A DNA stretch of 64,000 nucleotides from Mesorhizobium sophorae (GTDB lineage Bacteria > Pseudomonadota > Alphaproteobacteria > Rhizobiales > Rhizobiaceae), in assembly GCF_002270415.1 (NCBI RefSeq), contig NZ_NNRI01000024.1, positions 62,001 through 126,000 on the forward strand, in the 5' to 3' direction. Within the stretch, counting starts at the first letter, position 1. Each line of letters starts with the position of its first letter. Under the pieces are notes generated by a model that did not search any database, was not told the DNA's origin, and saw only the letters and a list, made by a program, of their open reading frames with translations. A program made the translations under genes and the position numbers. Positions 24,891 through 32,983 of this stretch are shown here, piece after piece.

Positions 24891-26000
24891 ATGTCTCACA
24901 ACACGTTCGGCCACCTTTTCCGCGTCACCACCTGGGGCGAAAGCCACGGCGCCGCACTCGGCTGTGTGGTCGACGGCTGTCCGCCCGGCATCCGCTTCAC
25001 TCTGCGAGACATCCAGGCCGAGCTCGACAAGCGCCGGCCGGGCCAGTCACGCTTCGTCACCCAGCGCCGCGAACCCGACGAAGTGAAAGTGCTGTCGGGC
25101 TTCGTCTTCGACGAGGACGGCGAGACGATGATCACCACCGGCACGCCGGTCTCGATGTTGATCGAGAACGTCGACCAGCGCTCGAAGGACTATGGCGAGA
25201 TAGCCCGCCAATACCGGCCGGGCCATGCCGACTACACCTATGACGTCAAATACGGCCTGCGCGATTATCGCGGCGGCGGCCGCTCCTCGGCCCGCGAGAC
25301 GGCGGCACGCGTCGCGGCCGGGGCCCTCGCCCGCAAGGTGGTGCCCGGCATGGTGGTGCGCGGCGCGCTGGTGTCGATGGGCGAAAAGTCCATCGACCGC
25401 GCCAACTGGAACTGGAATTTCATCGGTGACGCGGAAAATCCGTTCTTCACCCCAGATCCGGCTTCCGTTCCCGTCTTTACCCAGTATCTCGACGGCATCC
25501 GTAAGGCGGGGTCCTCGGTCGGCGCGGTGATCGAGATCGTTGCCGACGGCGTTCCCGCCGGCCTCGGCGCGCCGATCTACGCCAAGCTTGATCAGGACAT
25601 TGCCTCCGGCCTGATGTCGATCAACGCGGTCAAGGGCGTCGAGATCGGCAACGGTTTCGAGGCCGCCCGCATCACGGGCGAGCAGAATGCCGACGAGATG
25701 CGCATGGGCAATGACGGCAAACCGGTGTTCCTGTCCAACAATGCCGGCGGTATTCTCGGCGGCATCTCGACCGGCCAGGCGATCATCGCCCGTTTCGCCG
25801 TCAAGCCGACCTCGTCGATCCTGACGCCGCGAAAGTCGATCGACAGGGACGGCAACGACGTCGAGATCATGACCAAGGGCCGTCACGATCCCTGCGTCGG
25901 CATCCGCGCCGTGCCGATCGGCGAGGCGATGGTTGCCTGCGCCATTGCCGATCATTATCTGCGTCATCGGGGACAGACAGGTAGGGGAGTAGGGCAGTAG
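24891..26000 (+). CDS. aroC: Chorismate synthase
   Basis: A 369-residue FMN-dependent enzyme that converts 5-enolpyruvylshikimate 3-phosphate to chorismate, the end of the shikimate pathway. Signatures are FGHLFRVTTWGESHGAALGCVVDGCPPG, RRPGQSRFVTQRREPDEV, DYRGGGRSSARETAARVAAGA and SNNAGGILGGISTGQ. The last residues (about TGRGVGQ) are encoded by the left arm of an inverted repeat, so the C-terminal tail is atypical and probably acquired when the repeat arrived. Confidence 0.97.
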   Translation: MSHNTFGHLFRVTTWGESHGAALGCVVDGCPPGIRFTLRDIQAELDKRRPGQSRFVTQRREPDEVKVLSGFVFDEDGETMITTGTPVSMLIENVDQRSKDYGEIARQYRPGHADYTYDVKYGLRDYRGGGRSSARETAARVAAGALARKVVPGMVVRGALVSMGEKSIDRANWNWNFIGDAENPFFTPDPASVPVFTQYLDGIRKAGSSVGAVIEIVADGVPAGLGAPIYAKLDQDIASGLMSINAVKGVEIGNGFEAARITGEQNADEMRMGNDGKPVFLSNNAGGILGGISTGQAIIARFAVKPTSSILTPRKSIDRDGNDVEIMTKGRHDPCVGIRAVPIGEAMVACAIADHYLRHRGQTGRGVGQ

Positions 26001-26072
26001 GGGAATATGTTACGCTACCCACCCGAGACAGCCATTTTTTCCTTTTCCCCACTCCCGTACTGCCCTACTCCC
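25985..26072. repeat. Inverted repeat between aroC and ribB
   Basis: GGGAGTAGGGCAGTA (25985-25999) is matched by its exact reverse complement TACTGCCCTACTCCC (26058-26072), with 58 bases between. Both arms extend imperfectly into further GTAGGG/CTCCC units. The left arm contains the aroC stop codon (25998-26000). It resembles a small palindromic intergenic element; the RNA could form a strong hairpin ending aroC transcription. Confidence 0.85.
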
Positions 26073-26101
26073 TTATTCCCCTGCGAGTGAAACGAGCGCC
26101 T

Positions 26102-27202
26102 ATGCCTTACGACCAGAAGAAAATCGTCGAAGCCCTGCGCGCTTTCGAGCGCGGCGAGATCGTCGTTGTCATGGACGATGATGGACGCGAGAACGAGGGT
26201 GACCTGATCGTCGCCGCCGTCCATTGCACGCCGGAGAAGATGGCGTTCATCATTCGTCACACCTCCGGCATCGTCTGCACGCCGATGCCGCGCGAGGAGG
26301 CCAAGCGGCTCAACCTGGCGCCGATGGTGGCCGACAATGATTCCGCCCACACCACCGCCTTCACCGTCAGCGTCGATTTCAAGCACGGCACGACAACAGG
26401 CATTTCGGCCGAGGACCGCACGCTCACCGTGCGCAATCTCGCCAACGGCAATGTCGGCGGCTCGGATTTCGTCCGCCCCGGCCACATCTTTCCGCTGATC
26501 GCGCGAGAGGGCGGCGTGCTGATGCGGTCGGGTCATACCGAAGCCGCGGTCGATCTGTGCAAGCTCGCTGGTCTGGCGCCGGTCGGCGTCATTTCGGAAC
26601 TGGTCAATGACGACGGCACTGTCAAGCGTGGCCCGCAGGTTTCGGCCTTTGCTGAAGAGCATGGTCTCAAACAGGTTTCGGTCGCCGACCTCATTGCCTA
26701 CCGGCAACGCAAGGAAACGCTGGTCGAACGCGTGGCTTGCTCCGAAATCGACACGCTCGGCGGCAAAGCGCAGGTCTTCACCTACACGCTGCCCTGGGAC
26801 CCCATGCATCATGTCGCCATTGTCTTCGGCGACATCCGCGACGGCGAGGAGGTGCCGGTGCGCCTGCATTCCGAGGATGTGGTGACCGATGTATTCGGCA
26901 CCAGCCACCGGCTCGACGGCATCATGAAGGCGATGGGCGAGCGCAGGCGTGGCGTCATCGTCTATCTGCGCGAGGGCTCGGTCGGCGTCGCCCATCAGGA
27001 GCGCAAGCGACCGGCGAGCGGCGACCGAGAGGATCATGAAGAGGCGCGCCGCCGTGAGAACGAATGGCGCGAAATCGGCCTCGGTGCGCAGATACTCAAG
27101 GATCTCGGCATTTCCTCGATCAATCTGATCGCTTCGCGCGAACGGCACTATGTCGGTCTCGAAGGCTTTGGCATCCATATCGCCAAGACCGAGATTCTCT
27201 GA
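26102..27202 (+). CDS. ribB: 3,4-dihydroxy-2-butanone-4-phosphate synthase with degenerate RibA domain
   Basis: A 366-residue protein. The N-terminal 205 residues are a complete DHBP synthase of riboflavin synthesis (VVVMDDDGRENEGDLIVAA acidic loop, RHTSGIVCTPM, GHIFPLIAREGGVLMRSGHTEAAVDL). The C-terminal part has the GTP cyclohydrolase II fold (AIVFGDIRDGEEVPVRLHSEDVVTDVFGTS) but the three zinc cysteines are absent: HSEC is HSED and the RRCDCG part is HRLDG. The second domain should therefore lack cyclohydrolase activity. Similar RibBX-type proteins are known in rhizobia. ATG 26102 is chosen; an upstream GTG at 26087 is possible. Confidence 0.92.
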   Translation: MPYDQKKIVEALRAFERGEIVVVMDDDGRENEGDLIVAAVHCTPEKMAFIIRHTSGIVCTPMPREEAKRLNLAPMVADNDSAHTTAFTVSVDFKHGTTTGISAEDRTLTVRNLANGNVGGSDFVRPGHIFPLIAREGGVLMRSGHTEAAVDLCKLAGLAPVGVISELVNDDGTVKRGPQVSAFAEEHGLKQVSVADLIAYRQRKETLVERVACSEIDTLGGKAQVFTYTLPWDPMHHVAIVFGDIRDGEEVPVRLHSEDVVTDVFGTSHRLDGIMKAMGERRRGVIVYLREGSVGVAHQERKRPASGDREDHEEARRRENEWREIGLGAQILKDLGISSINLIASRERHYVGLEGFGIHIAKTEIL

Positions 27203-27256
27203 AGGGCAACCGCTGGGGATAGAGCCCGGTCCGTTCGAAACCGGGCGCTTCGGGGA

Positions 27257-28480
27257 TCATCCGGCGGGAACGACGGCTGCTTCGCAGCCATCCAGGTGGC
27301 ATTCAGGCGTGGCCAGGCTGCGCTGACCAAGCAACGCGGTGACCAGTGCGATCGTGCCGGCCGCAACCGACACCCAGAATCCGTTCTGGGCGCCGAACGC
27401 ATCCACCACCGAGCCGGCGGCGAACGAGCCCAGCGCCATGCCGATGCCGATCCCGGTGGTCACCCAGGTGATGCCCTCGGTCAGCATCGCCTCCGGCACA
27501 TGCCGTTCGATCAGGCCGAACGCCGTGATGAAGGTCGGCGAGATCGCCACGCCGCTGACGAAGACGGTCAACGCCAGCAGCGGCACCGTGCCGGCGGTGA
27601 GCGGCAGCAAGGTGCTCAGCGCAATGACGGCGATTGCGATGGCAAGCTGGCGTTGCAGCGGTGCTTTCAGGTTGAGCGCGCCGACGATGATGCCGAGCAC
27701 GAACGATCCCAGCGCGTAGACACCGATGACGAGGCTTGCGGCGCCTGGCTGGCCAAGTTCCTTGGTGATCGCCACGGTGCTCACTTCCGTCGTCGCGAAG
27801 GTCGCGCCGATGAAGATCAGGGCAAAGGTGATGATCTGCACCGGCCGCAGGCGGATTGCCGAGCCGCGCGACCCATGTTCCACCGGCCGCACTTGCGGCT
27901 CGGTCGAGCGCTGCAGGATGAACGCCGTCGAACCGAAGGCGAGAAACAGCGTGCTCACCAGCATCCCTGCTTCCGGGAACAGGGCGGCACTCAGGCCGAC
28001 CGACAGCGATGCCCCGGCAATGTAGACCAGCTCGTCCGCCGCCGACTCGAACGCGAATGCGGTGTTCATCTCGGGCCGTCCGCGGAAAATCTCGGTCCAG
28101 CGTGCGCGCACCATTGCGGGGATGCTGGGCATCGCCGCCGCCAGCAGTGCCGACACGAACAGCGTCCATACAGGCCAGTCCTGATTGGCCGCCGCAATCA
28201 GGACCGCGAAGGCCAGCACCGAAATGGCGGTGGTCGGCACCACGACCTGCGTCTGGCCAAGGCGATCGACAAGCCTTGATATTTGCGGCGCCACGAAAGC
28301 GTTGGCCAGCGCGAATGTCGCGGAGACGGCGCCGGCCAGCCAGTACTCGCCACGCGTCTGCGACAGCATCGCCACGATGCCGATTGGCGCCATCGCGATC
28401 GGCAGCCGCGCCATGAAGCCCGCTGCTGCAAAGCCCTTGGCGCCGGGGGCGCGAAAGATCTCCGAATAGGGATTTTGCAT
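27257..28480 (-). CDS. Major facilitator superfamily transporter
   Basis: A 407-residue integral membrane protein with about 12 hydrophobic segments and MFS-like loops (QISRLVDRLGQTQVVVPTT between helices 2 and 3). It begins MQNPYSEIFRAPGAKGFAAAGFMARLPIAM. The substrate is not evident; the weakly conserved family includes drug and small-molecule exporters. It is divergent from a TetR regulator with three identical palindromic operators in between, so TetR control and induction by a toxic or signal compound are likely. GAGGAA lies upstream of ATG 28480. Confidence 0.9.
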   Translation of the reverse strand: MQNPYSEIFRAPGAKGFAAAGFMARLPIAMAPIGIVAMLSQTRGEYWLAGAVSATFALANAFVAPQISRLVDRLGQTQVVVPTTAISVLAFAVLIAAANQDWPVWTLFVSALLAAAMPSIPAMVRARWTEIFRGRPEMNTAFAFESAADELVYIAGASLSVGLSAALFPEAGMLVSTLFLAFGSTAFILQRSTEPQVRPVEHGSRGSAIRLRPVQIITFALIFIGATFATTEVSTVAITKELGQPGAASLVIGVYALGSFVLGIIVGALNLKAPLQRQLAIAIAVIALSTLLPLTAGTVPLLALTVFVSGVAISPTFITAFGLIERHVPEAMLTEGITWVTTGIGIGMALGSFAAGSVVDAFGAQNGFWVSVAAGTIALVTALLGQRSLATPECHLDGCEAAVVPAG

Positions 28481-28516
28481 GGTCCGGTTCCTCGACAAAG
28501 GCAGATTCGGCAATTA

Positions 28517-28583
28517 CATACGATGCGTATGATTGTTAGATAGATCATACGCCGCGTATGTAAATTGGCATACGAAGCGTATG
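28517..28583. promoter_or_regulatory. Three identical palindromic operators CATACG-N3-CGTATG
   Basis: Perfect palindromes with 6-bp arms and a 3-base centre occur at 28517-28531 (centre ATG), 28546-28560 (CCG) and 28569-28583 (AAG). Centres are 29 and 23 bp apart. They fill the 121-bp gap between the divergent MFS and TetR genes; the third ends at an in-frame ATG upstream of the chosen tetR start. They are the likely binding sites of the TetR protein, giving autoregulation and control of the exporter. Confidence 0.9.
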
Positions 28584-28601
28584 TTAGTAGGTCCAGAAGC
28601 C

Positions 28602-29210
28602 ATGCACAAACCTCGCAAGGAGATGATCGCCGAGACGCGCGCCAAGCTGATCGCGGCCGCCCGCCACGCCTTCGGCACAATCGGCTATGCCCAGGCGTCG
28701 ATGGATGATTTCACCGCATCGGCCGGGCTGACGCGTGGCGCACTCTATCATCACTTCGGCGACAAGAAGGGCTTGCTGCAAGCAGTTATCGCCGAAATCG
28801 ACGGTGAGATGGCGGCGCACGTGAACGAAGTGGCGTCGAGAGCACCGACCCGCTGGCAGCATTTCGTCGACGAATGCACGACCTATATCGAGATGGCGTT
28901 GGAGCCGGAAATCCAGCGCATCATGTTCCGGGATGGCCCGGCCGTGCTGGGGGATCCTGCACAATGGCCGAATGCCAATGCATGTGTCGGTTCAATGACC
29001 GATCATCTGACCAGGCTGCAGGAGGAGGGCGTGGTCGTTCCCAGCGTCGACCCCGAGACCGCCGCACGGCTGATCAACGGCGCCAGCAGCCAGGCAGCGC
29101 AGCGGATCGCCAATTCGAACGACCCCGAAGCGACGTCGAAGTCCGTTGTGGCAGCCTTCAAGCAGTTGCTCGAAGGCTTGCTCAAGAAGCAGGGTTCGCA
29201 GCCGGTCTGA
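28602..29210 (+). CDS. TetR-family transcriptional repressor
   Basis: A 202-residue regulator. Residues about 8-55 form the TetR helix-turn-helix (ETRAKLIAAARHAFGTIGYAQASMDDFTASAGLTRGALYHHFGDKKGLL); the rest is the helical ligand-binding and dimer domain. ATG 28602 (MHKPRKEM) is preferred; an in-frame ATG at 28581 lies inside the third operator. It is divergent from an MFS transporter and most likely represses it and itself through the CATACG palindromes. The ligand is unknown. Confidence 0.92.
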   Translation: MHKPRKEMIAETRAKLIAAARHAFGTIGYAQASMDDFTASAGLTRGALYHHFGDKKGLLQAVIAEIDGEMAAHVNEVASRAPTRWQHFVDECTTYIEMALEPEIQRIMFRDGPAVLGDPAQWPNANACVGSMTDHLTRLQEEGVVVPSVDPETAARLINGASSQAAQRIANSNDPEATSKSVVAAFKQLLEGLLKKQGSQPV

Positions 29211-29305
29211 AATCCCCATTGCTGACCTGGCGCCACTGCACGCGATTGACAACAGCCGGTTTCAGCGCATCCTCTCGCGCCATCTCTGAGCGGAGATTCG
29301 GGGGC

Positions 29306-30289
29306 ATGTGGGATTTCAATATCGGTAGGTCGGTGTCCATCATGATGCGGACCTGGCCCTTCATTGTCTTTCGCATGATCGTCTATTTCGGCATAACGCT
29401 GGCTTACATCGTCGCGACCGGCACGGGCGCCTCCGTTGGCTACGGCATTGGCCATATCTCCACCGATCCCGACGGGCCGCTGTCCTTTGCCTTGTGGGGC
29501 GGCGTGGTTGGCTTTGGCGTTGTCTCGATCGCCGTCTACTGGATCCGCGAATACATCCTTTATGCCGTCAAGGCCGGCCATATCGCCGTCATGGTCCATC
29601 TGGTCGACGGCCGCGACATTCCCGACGGCCAGAACCAGATTGCCTATGCCAAGGACATCGTGACCCAGCGTTTTGCTGAGGCCAACATCCTTTTCGTCGT
29701 CGACCAGCTGGTCAAGGGCGCCATTCGCGCCATCACCGGGCTGCTCGGCGGCATCTCCGCCTTCCTGCCGATCCCGGGCCTGAGCGGCCTGGTCAGCTTC
29801 ATGAACACGGTGATCCGCCTGTCGCTGACCTATGTCGACGAGATCATCCTCGGCTACAACATCCGCATCAATTCAGCCTCGCCGTTCGAGACGGCGCGGC
29901 AAGGCGTCGTGCTCTATGCCCAGAACGGCAAGATCATGGTCAAGAACGCCGTTTGGCTGGCTGTCATCATGTGGGGCGTCTCGTTTGTCATCTTCCTGCT
30001 GATGTTGGCCCCAGCCGGCGCCATTCTTTTCCTCATGCCCGGGCAGCTTGCCGGCTGGGCTTTCGTGCTCGCCATCGTCTTCGCCTGGGCCTTCAAGGCG
30101 GCGTTCATCGAACCCTTCGCCATCGCCTGCCTGATGCAGGTCTATTTCAGGACCATTGAGGGCCAGGTGCCCGATCCCGCCTGGGACGCCCGGCTGGCCG
30201 AGGCGTCGTCGAAGTTCAGGGAACTCAAGGACAAGGCGCTGGCCTCCTTCGGCGGTTCGCGCTGGGGCACGGCCGGCGCGACGCGCTGA
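29306..30289 (+). CDS. Multi-spanning membrane protein of unknown function
   Basis: A 327-residue protein with about five to six hydrophobic segments: IVYFGITLAYIVATG, ALWGGVVGFGVVSIAVYW, the region AITGLLGGISAFLPIPGLSGLV, and a C-terminal pair around VIMWGVSFVIFLLML and GWAFVLAIVFAWAFKAAF. It resembles a conserved bacterial membrane protein I cannot name. ATG 29306 follows CGGAG. The last 148 bases overlap the convergent bluB reading frame. Confidence 0.8.
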   Translation: MWDFNIGRSVSIMMRTWPFIVFRMIVYFGITLAYIVATGTGASVGYGIGHISTDPDGPLSFALWGGVVGFGVVSIAVYWIREYILYAVKAGHIAVMVHLVDGRDIPDGQNQIAYAKDIVTQRFAEANILFVVDQLVKGAIRAITGLLGGISAFLPIPGLSGLVSFMNTVIRLSLTYVDEIILGYNIRINSASPFETARQGVVLYAQNGKIMVKNAVWLAVIMWGVSFVIFLLMLAPAGAILFLMPGQLAGWAFVLAIVFAWAFKAAFIEPFAIACLMQVYFRTIEGQVPDPAWDARLAEASSKFRELKDKALASFGGSRWGTAGATR

Positions 30290-31035
30290 TCGGCAGTGGT
30301 CGCCGGCGCGGCATCGAACCCGTTGAGGCGCGTAACGGTCGATTTGAGCGACGCTTCACCTTGCCCGCAAAAGGTCTCGCTCATGATCAGGTCCGGCAGC
30401 GGTAAGCGGCGGCCCCAGCCATGCGCTTCGAGGTCCGGCTTTGGCGCGAACTCGGAAACTCGACCGACGCAGAGATAGGCGACCGGCGTAACATGCTCGG
30501 GAATTGACAGCAGCTGTTTCAGCGCTTGCGCCTCGATGATGCTCACCCAGCCGACCCCGACGCCTTCGGCGCGCGCCGCCAGCCAGAAATTCTGCACCGC
30601 GCAAACCGTGCTGTAGAGGTCCATCTCCGGATTGTGCCAGCGCCCCAGCGGCGAACCCTTCGAACGCTGCCGGTCGCAGGTGATGCAGATGTTGAGCGCG
30701 CTTTCGCAGATGCCTTCCAGCTTGAGCTTGCGGTAGAGCGCCTGTCGTTCTTCCGCGATGGCCGGCAGTTCCTGCTCCCGCGCTGCCAGGAACAGGTCAC
30801 GCACTTTTTGCCGTCGCTCGGCATCGCGAATGACGATGAAATTCCAAGGCTGCATGAAGCCGACCGAGGGCGCATGATGAGCCGCAAGCAGCAGCCGCGC
30901 CAGCACCTCATCGTCGAGCGCGGTTGGCAGGAAATGGCTGCGCACGTCGCGCCGCGTGAACATCGCGCGATAGACCGCGTCGCGCGCACTCTGGTCAAAT
31001 CCGTCGCCAATAGGAGCGGTCATGTATTCCGGCAT
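30142..31035 (-). CDS. bluB: 5,6-dimethylbenzimidazole synthase
   Basis: BluB breaks FMNH2 with oxygen to give dimethylbenzimidazole, the lower ligand of vitamin B12. The nitroreductase-like core shows FTRRDVRSHFLP, HHAPSVGFMQPWNFIVI, CDRQRSKGSPLGR and GVGVGWVSIIE. The 297-residue frame is about 65-70 residues longer than usual; the added Ser/Ala/Pro-rich C-terminus is antisense to the neighbouring membrane-protein gene and is probably a readthrough tail. ATG 31035 has AAGGGG at good spacing (MPEYM); ATG 31023 is an alternative. A cobalamin riboswitch lies just upstream. Confidence 0.93.
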   Translation of the reverse strand: MPEYMTAPIGDGFDQSARDAVYRAMFTRRDVRSHFLPTALDDEVLARLLLAAHHAPSVGFMQPWNFIVIRDAERRQKVRDLFLAAREQELPAIAEERQALYRKLKLEGICESALNICITCDRQRSKGSPLGRWHNPEMDLYSTVCAVQNFWLAARAEGVGVGWVSIIEAQALKQLLSIPEHVTPVAYLCVGRVSEFAPKPDLEAHGWGRRLPLPDLIMSETFCGQGEASLKSTVTRLNGFDAAPATTADQRVAPAVPQREPPKEASALSLSSLNFDDASASRASQAGSGTWPSMVLK

Positions 31036-31091
31036 CGCGTGTCCCCTTGCGATTGCAATCCATTTCATCCGCCTGACCATGCGGATGACGA

Positions 31092-31250
31092 TGCCTGCCA
31101 GGCCGGTCTTCTGGCTCGGGATCAACCCGCGTCCGGTGCCTTCCCGTCATCGACAGTGGCATTTACCGGCGCGGTCCCCCTTACAGCGTTGGGCACGCCA
31201 CGGAATTCAACCGTGTTCCCGATTCTCCCGCTTGCGGCGAGCACCAGGCA
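31092..31250 (-). promoter_or_regulatory. Cobalamin (B12) riboswitch upstream of bluB
   Basis: On the minus strand the region shows the conserved order of a cobalamin aptamer: GGTGCTCG, then GGGAGAATCGGGAACACGG, TGAATTCCGTGGCGTGCCC, AACGCTGTAA, TGCCACTG and finally AGCCAGAAGACCGGCC (the B12-box-like end). TGCCTG (31245-31250) can pair with CAGGCA (31092-31097) to close P1. It ends 57 bp before the bluB start. B12 binding should shut bluB off. Confidence 0.9.
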
Positions 31251-31384
31251 GTGGCAGCTAGCTTACGCCGAAGCGCTGACGACGCCAATGCCTGCAGCGA
31301 CACCAATGGACGCATGTGTGATTTTCCCCAGCCATCAGGCCACAACGCATGGCCATCGCGACGTCGGGGCACTAGATAGGGGAG

Positions 31385-32311
31385 ATGGCCACTCGTCTCT
31401 ATACCCATCCGATCTTCCTTGAGCACATCACGCCGCCCGGTCACCCCGAGCGGCCTGACCGCTTGCGCGCCATCGAGCGGGTGCTCGACGATGAAGCTTT
31501 TGTCGCCCTCGATCGCATCCGGGCGCCGGAAGGCGACGAGGCCACCATTCTCTACGCGCATCCCGCCGATTTCGTCGCCCGCGTCCGCGCCGCCATTCCC
31601 GACGAGGGCATCGCCCGCATCGACGCCGACACGTCAGTCAGCCCGAAGAGCTGGCAAGCGGCGATCACCGCGATCGGCGCCGCCAATGCCGCCGTCGACG
31701 ATGTCTTTGCCGGCCGCGCCGACAACGTCTTCGTCGCCGCGCGGCCGCCCGGCCACCATGCTGAAAAAACCACGGCCATGGGTTTCTGCCTCTTCAACAC
31801 GGCGGCGATCGCCGCGCGCTACGCTCAGAAGAAACATGGCGTCGAGCGCGTTGCGGTCGTCGACTGGGACGTGCATCACGGCAACGGCACGCAAGATATT
31901 TTCTGGGACGATCCGTCGGTGCTCTATTGCTCGACGCACCAGATGCCGCTTTATCCCGGCACCGGTGCAAAGAGCGAGACCGGCGCCGGCAACATCGTCA
32001 ACGCGCCACTGGCGCCGCAGACCGGCAGCGAGGTTTTCCGCGATGCCTTGCTGTCGCGTGTCCTGCCGGCGCTCGACAATTTCGCGCCCGACCTGATCAT
32101 CATTTCGGCCGGTTTCGACGCGCATCATCGCGATCCGCTGGCCGAAATCAACCTGACAGAGGATGATTTCGACTGGGCGACCGGCCAGCTTATGCAGCGC
32201 GCCACGCGCCACAGCGGCAACCGGCTCGTCAGCCTGCTAGAGGGTGGCTACGATCTGCAGGGACTGGCATTTTCGGTCGCCGCCCATGTCGGGCGACTGA
32301 TGAAAGGATGA
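31385..32311 (+). CDS. Histone deacetylase superfamily hydrolase
   Basis: A 308-residue zinc amidohydrolase of the acetoin-utilisation/acetylpolyamine/HDAC fold. Zinc and catalytic residues are visible in RPPGHHAEKTTAMGFC (His-His), VVDWDVHHGNGTQDIF (Asp and His ligands) and ISAGFDAHHRDP (second Asp). It most likely removes acetyl groups from small amines or protein lysines; the substrate is unknown. The stop codon directly abuts the xseB start (TGA then ATG), so translation may be coupled. Confidence 0.92.
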   Translation: MATRLYTHPIFLEHITPPGHPERPDRLRAIERVLDDEAFVALDRIRAPEGDEATILYAHPADFVARVRAAIPDEGIARIDADTSVSPKSWQAAITAIGAANAAVDDVFAGRADNVFVAARPPGHHAEKTTAMGFCLFNTAAIAARYAQKKHGVERVAVVDWDVHHGNGTQDIFWDDPSVLYCSTHQMPLYPGTGAKSETGAGNIVNAPLAPQTGSEVFRDALLSRVLPALDNFAPDLIIISAGFDAHHRDPLAEINLTEDDFDWATGQLMQRATRHSGNRLVSLLEGGYDLQGLAFSVAAHVGRLMKG

Positions 32312-32566
32312 ATGATGGCTGGTGAGACCAACGAAGACGTCAAGGCGATGAGCTTCGAGCAGGCACTCGACGCGCTGGAAAAGATCGTCGATGACCTGGA
32401 ACGTGGCGACGTGCCGCTCGACCAGTCGATCAGGATCTATGAGCGCGGCGAGGCGCTGAAGGCGCATTGCGACAGGCTGCTGAAGGCCGCCGAGGACAAG
32501 GTCGAGAAGATCAGGCTGTCGCGCGACGGCAAGCCGGTTGGAACCGAGCCGCTCGACGCCGACTGA
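32312..32566 (+). CDS. xseB: Exodeoxyribonuclease VII small subunit
   Basis: An 84-residue protein with the XseB signature SFEQALDALEKIVDDLERGDVPLDQSIRIYERGEAL and a helical C-terminus. It pairs with XseA, not in this window, to degrade single-stranded DNA. AAAGGA (32303-32308) inside the end of the upstream gene serves as ribosome site; a second ATG lies directly after the first, so the start is 32312 or 32315. Confidence 0.96.
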   Translation: MMAGETNEDVKAMSFEQALDALEKIVDDLERGDVPLDQSIRIYERGEALKAHCDRLLKAAEDKVEKIRLSRDGKPVGTEPLDAD

Positions 32567-32679
32567 GTCATGCTTCCCGAACGATGGTCTTGCCTCACCG
32601 GCTTTTGGACATGATCATGCTCGAGGATAACAGCCGTCCCGATTGAAACGCCTTCAGGACAAGAGGAGGTTCGGAAACG

Positions 32680-32946
32680 ATGTGCAGAAACATCAAGACC
32701 CTGTTCAATTTTGATCCGCCGGCAACCAATGACGAGGTGCGCGACGCCGCACTTCAGTTTGTCCGCAAATTGAGCGGAACGACGCGACCTTCGAAGCAGA
32801 ACCAGCACGCCTTCGATCATGCGGTCGAAGCCATCGCGGCATCGGCGCGTGAGCTTCTCGATTCCCTCGAAACCCATCAGCATCCTCGCAATCGCGAAGA
32901 GGTGGCCGCCAAGGCGCGGGCAAAATCGGCGATCCGGTTTGCCTGA
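32680..32946 (+). CDS. DUF2277-family protein
   Basis: An 88-residue protein beginning MCRNIKTLFNFDPPATNDEVRDAALQFVRKLSG, the fingerprint of the DUF2277 family. A middle helix has two His, and the C-terminus is basic. Function unknown. A good AAGAGGAGG site precedes ATG 32680. The pirin gene follows 37 bp downstream. Confidence 0.9.
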   Translation: MCRNIKTLFNFDPPATNDEVRDAALQFVRKLSGTTRPSKQNQHAFDHAVEAIAASARELLDSLETHQHPRNREEVAAKARAKSAIRFA

Positions 32947-32983
32947 TGCGACAGGCAGGCACGGCCGCCGACAAGGAGAGTCC

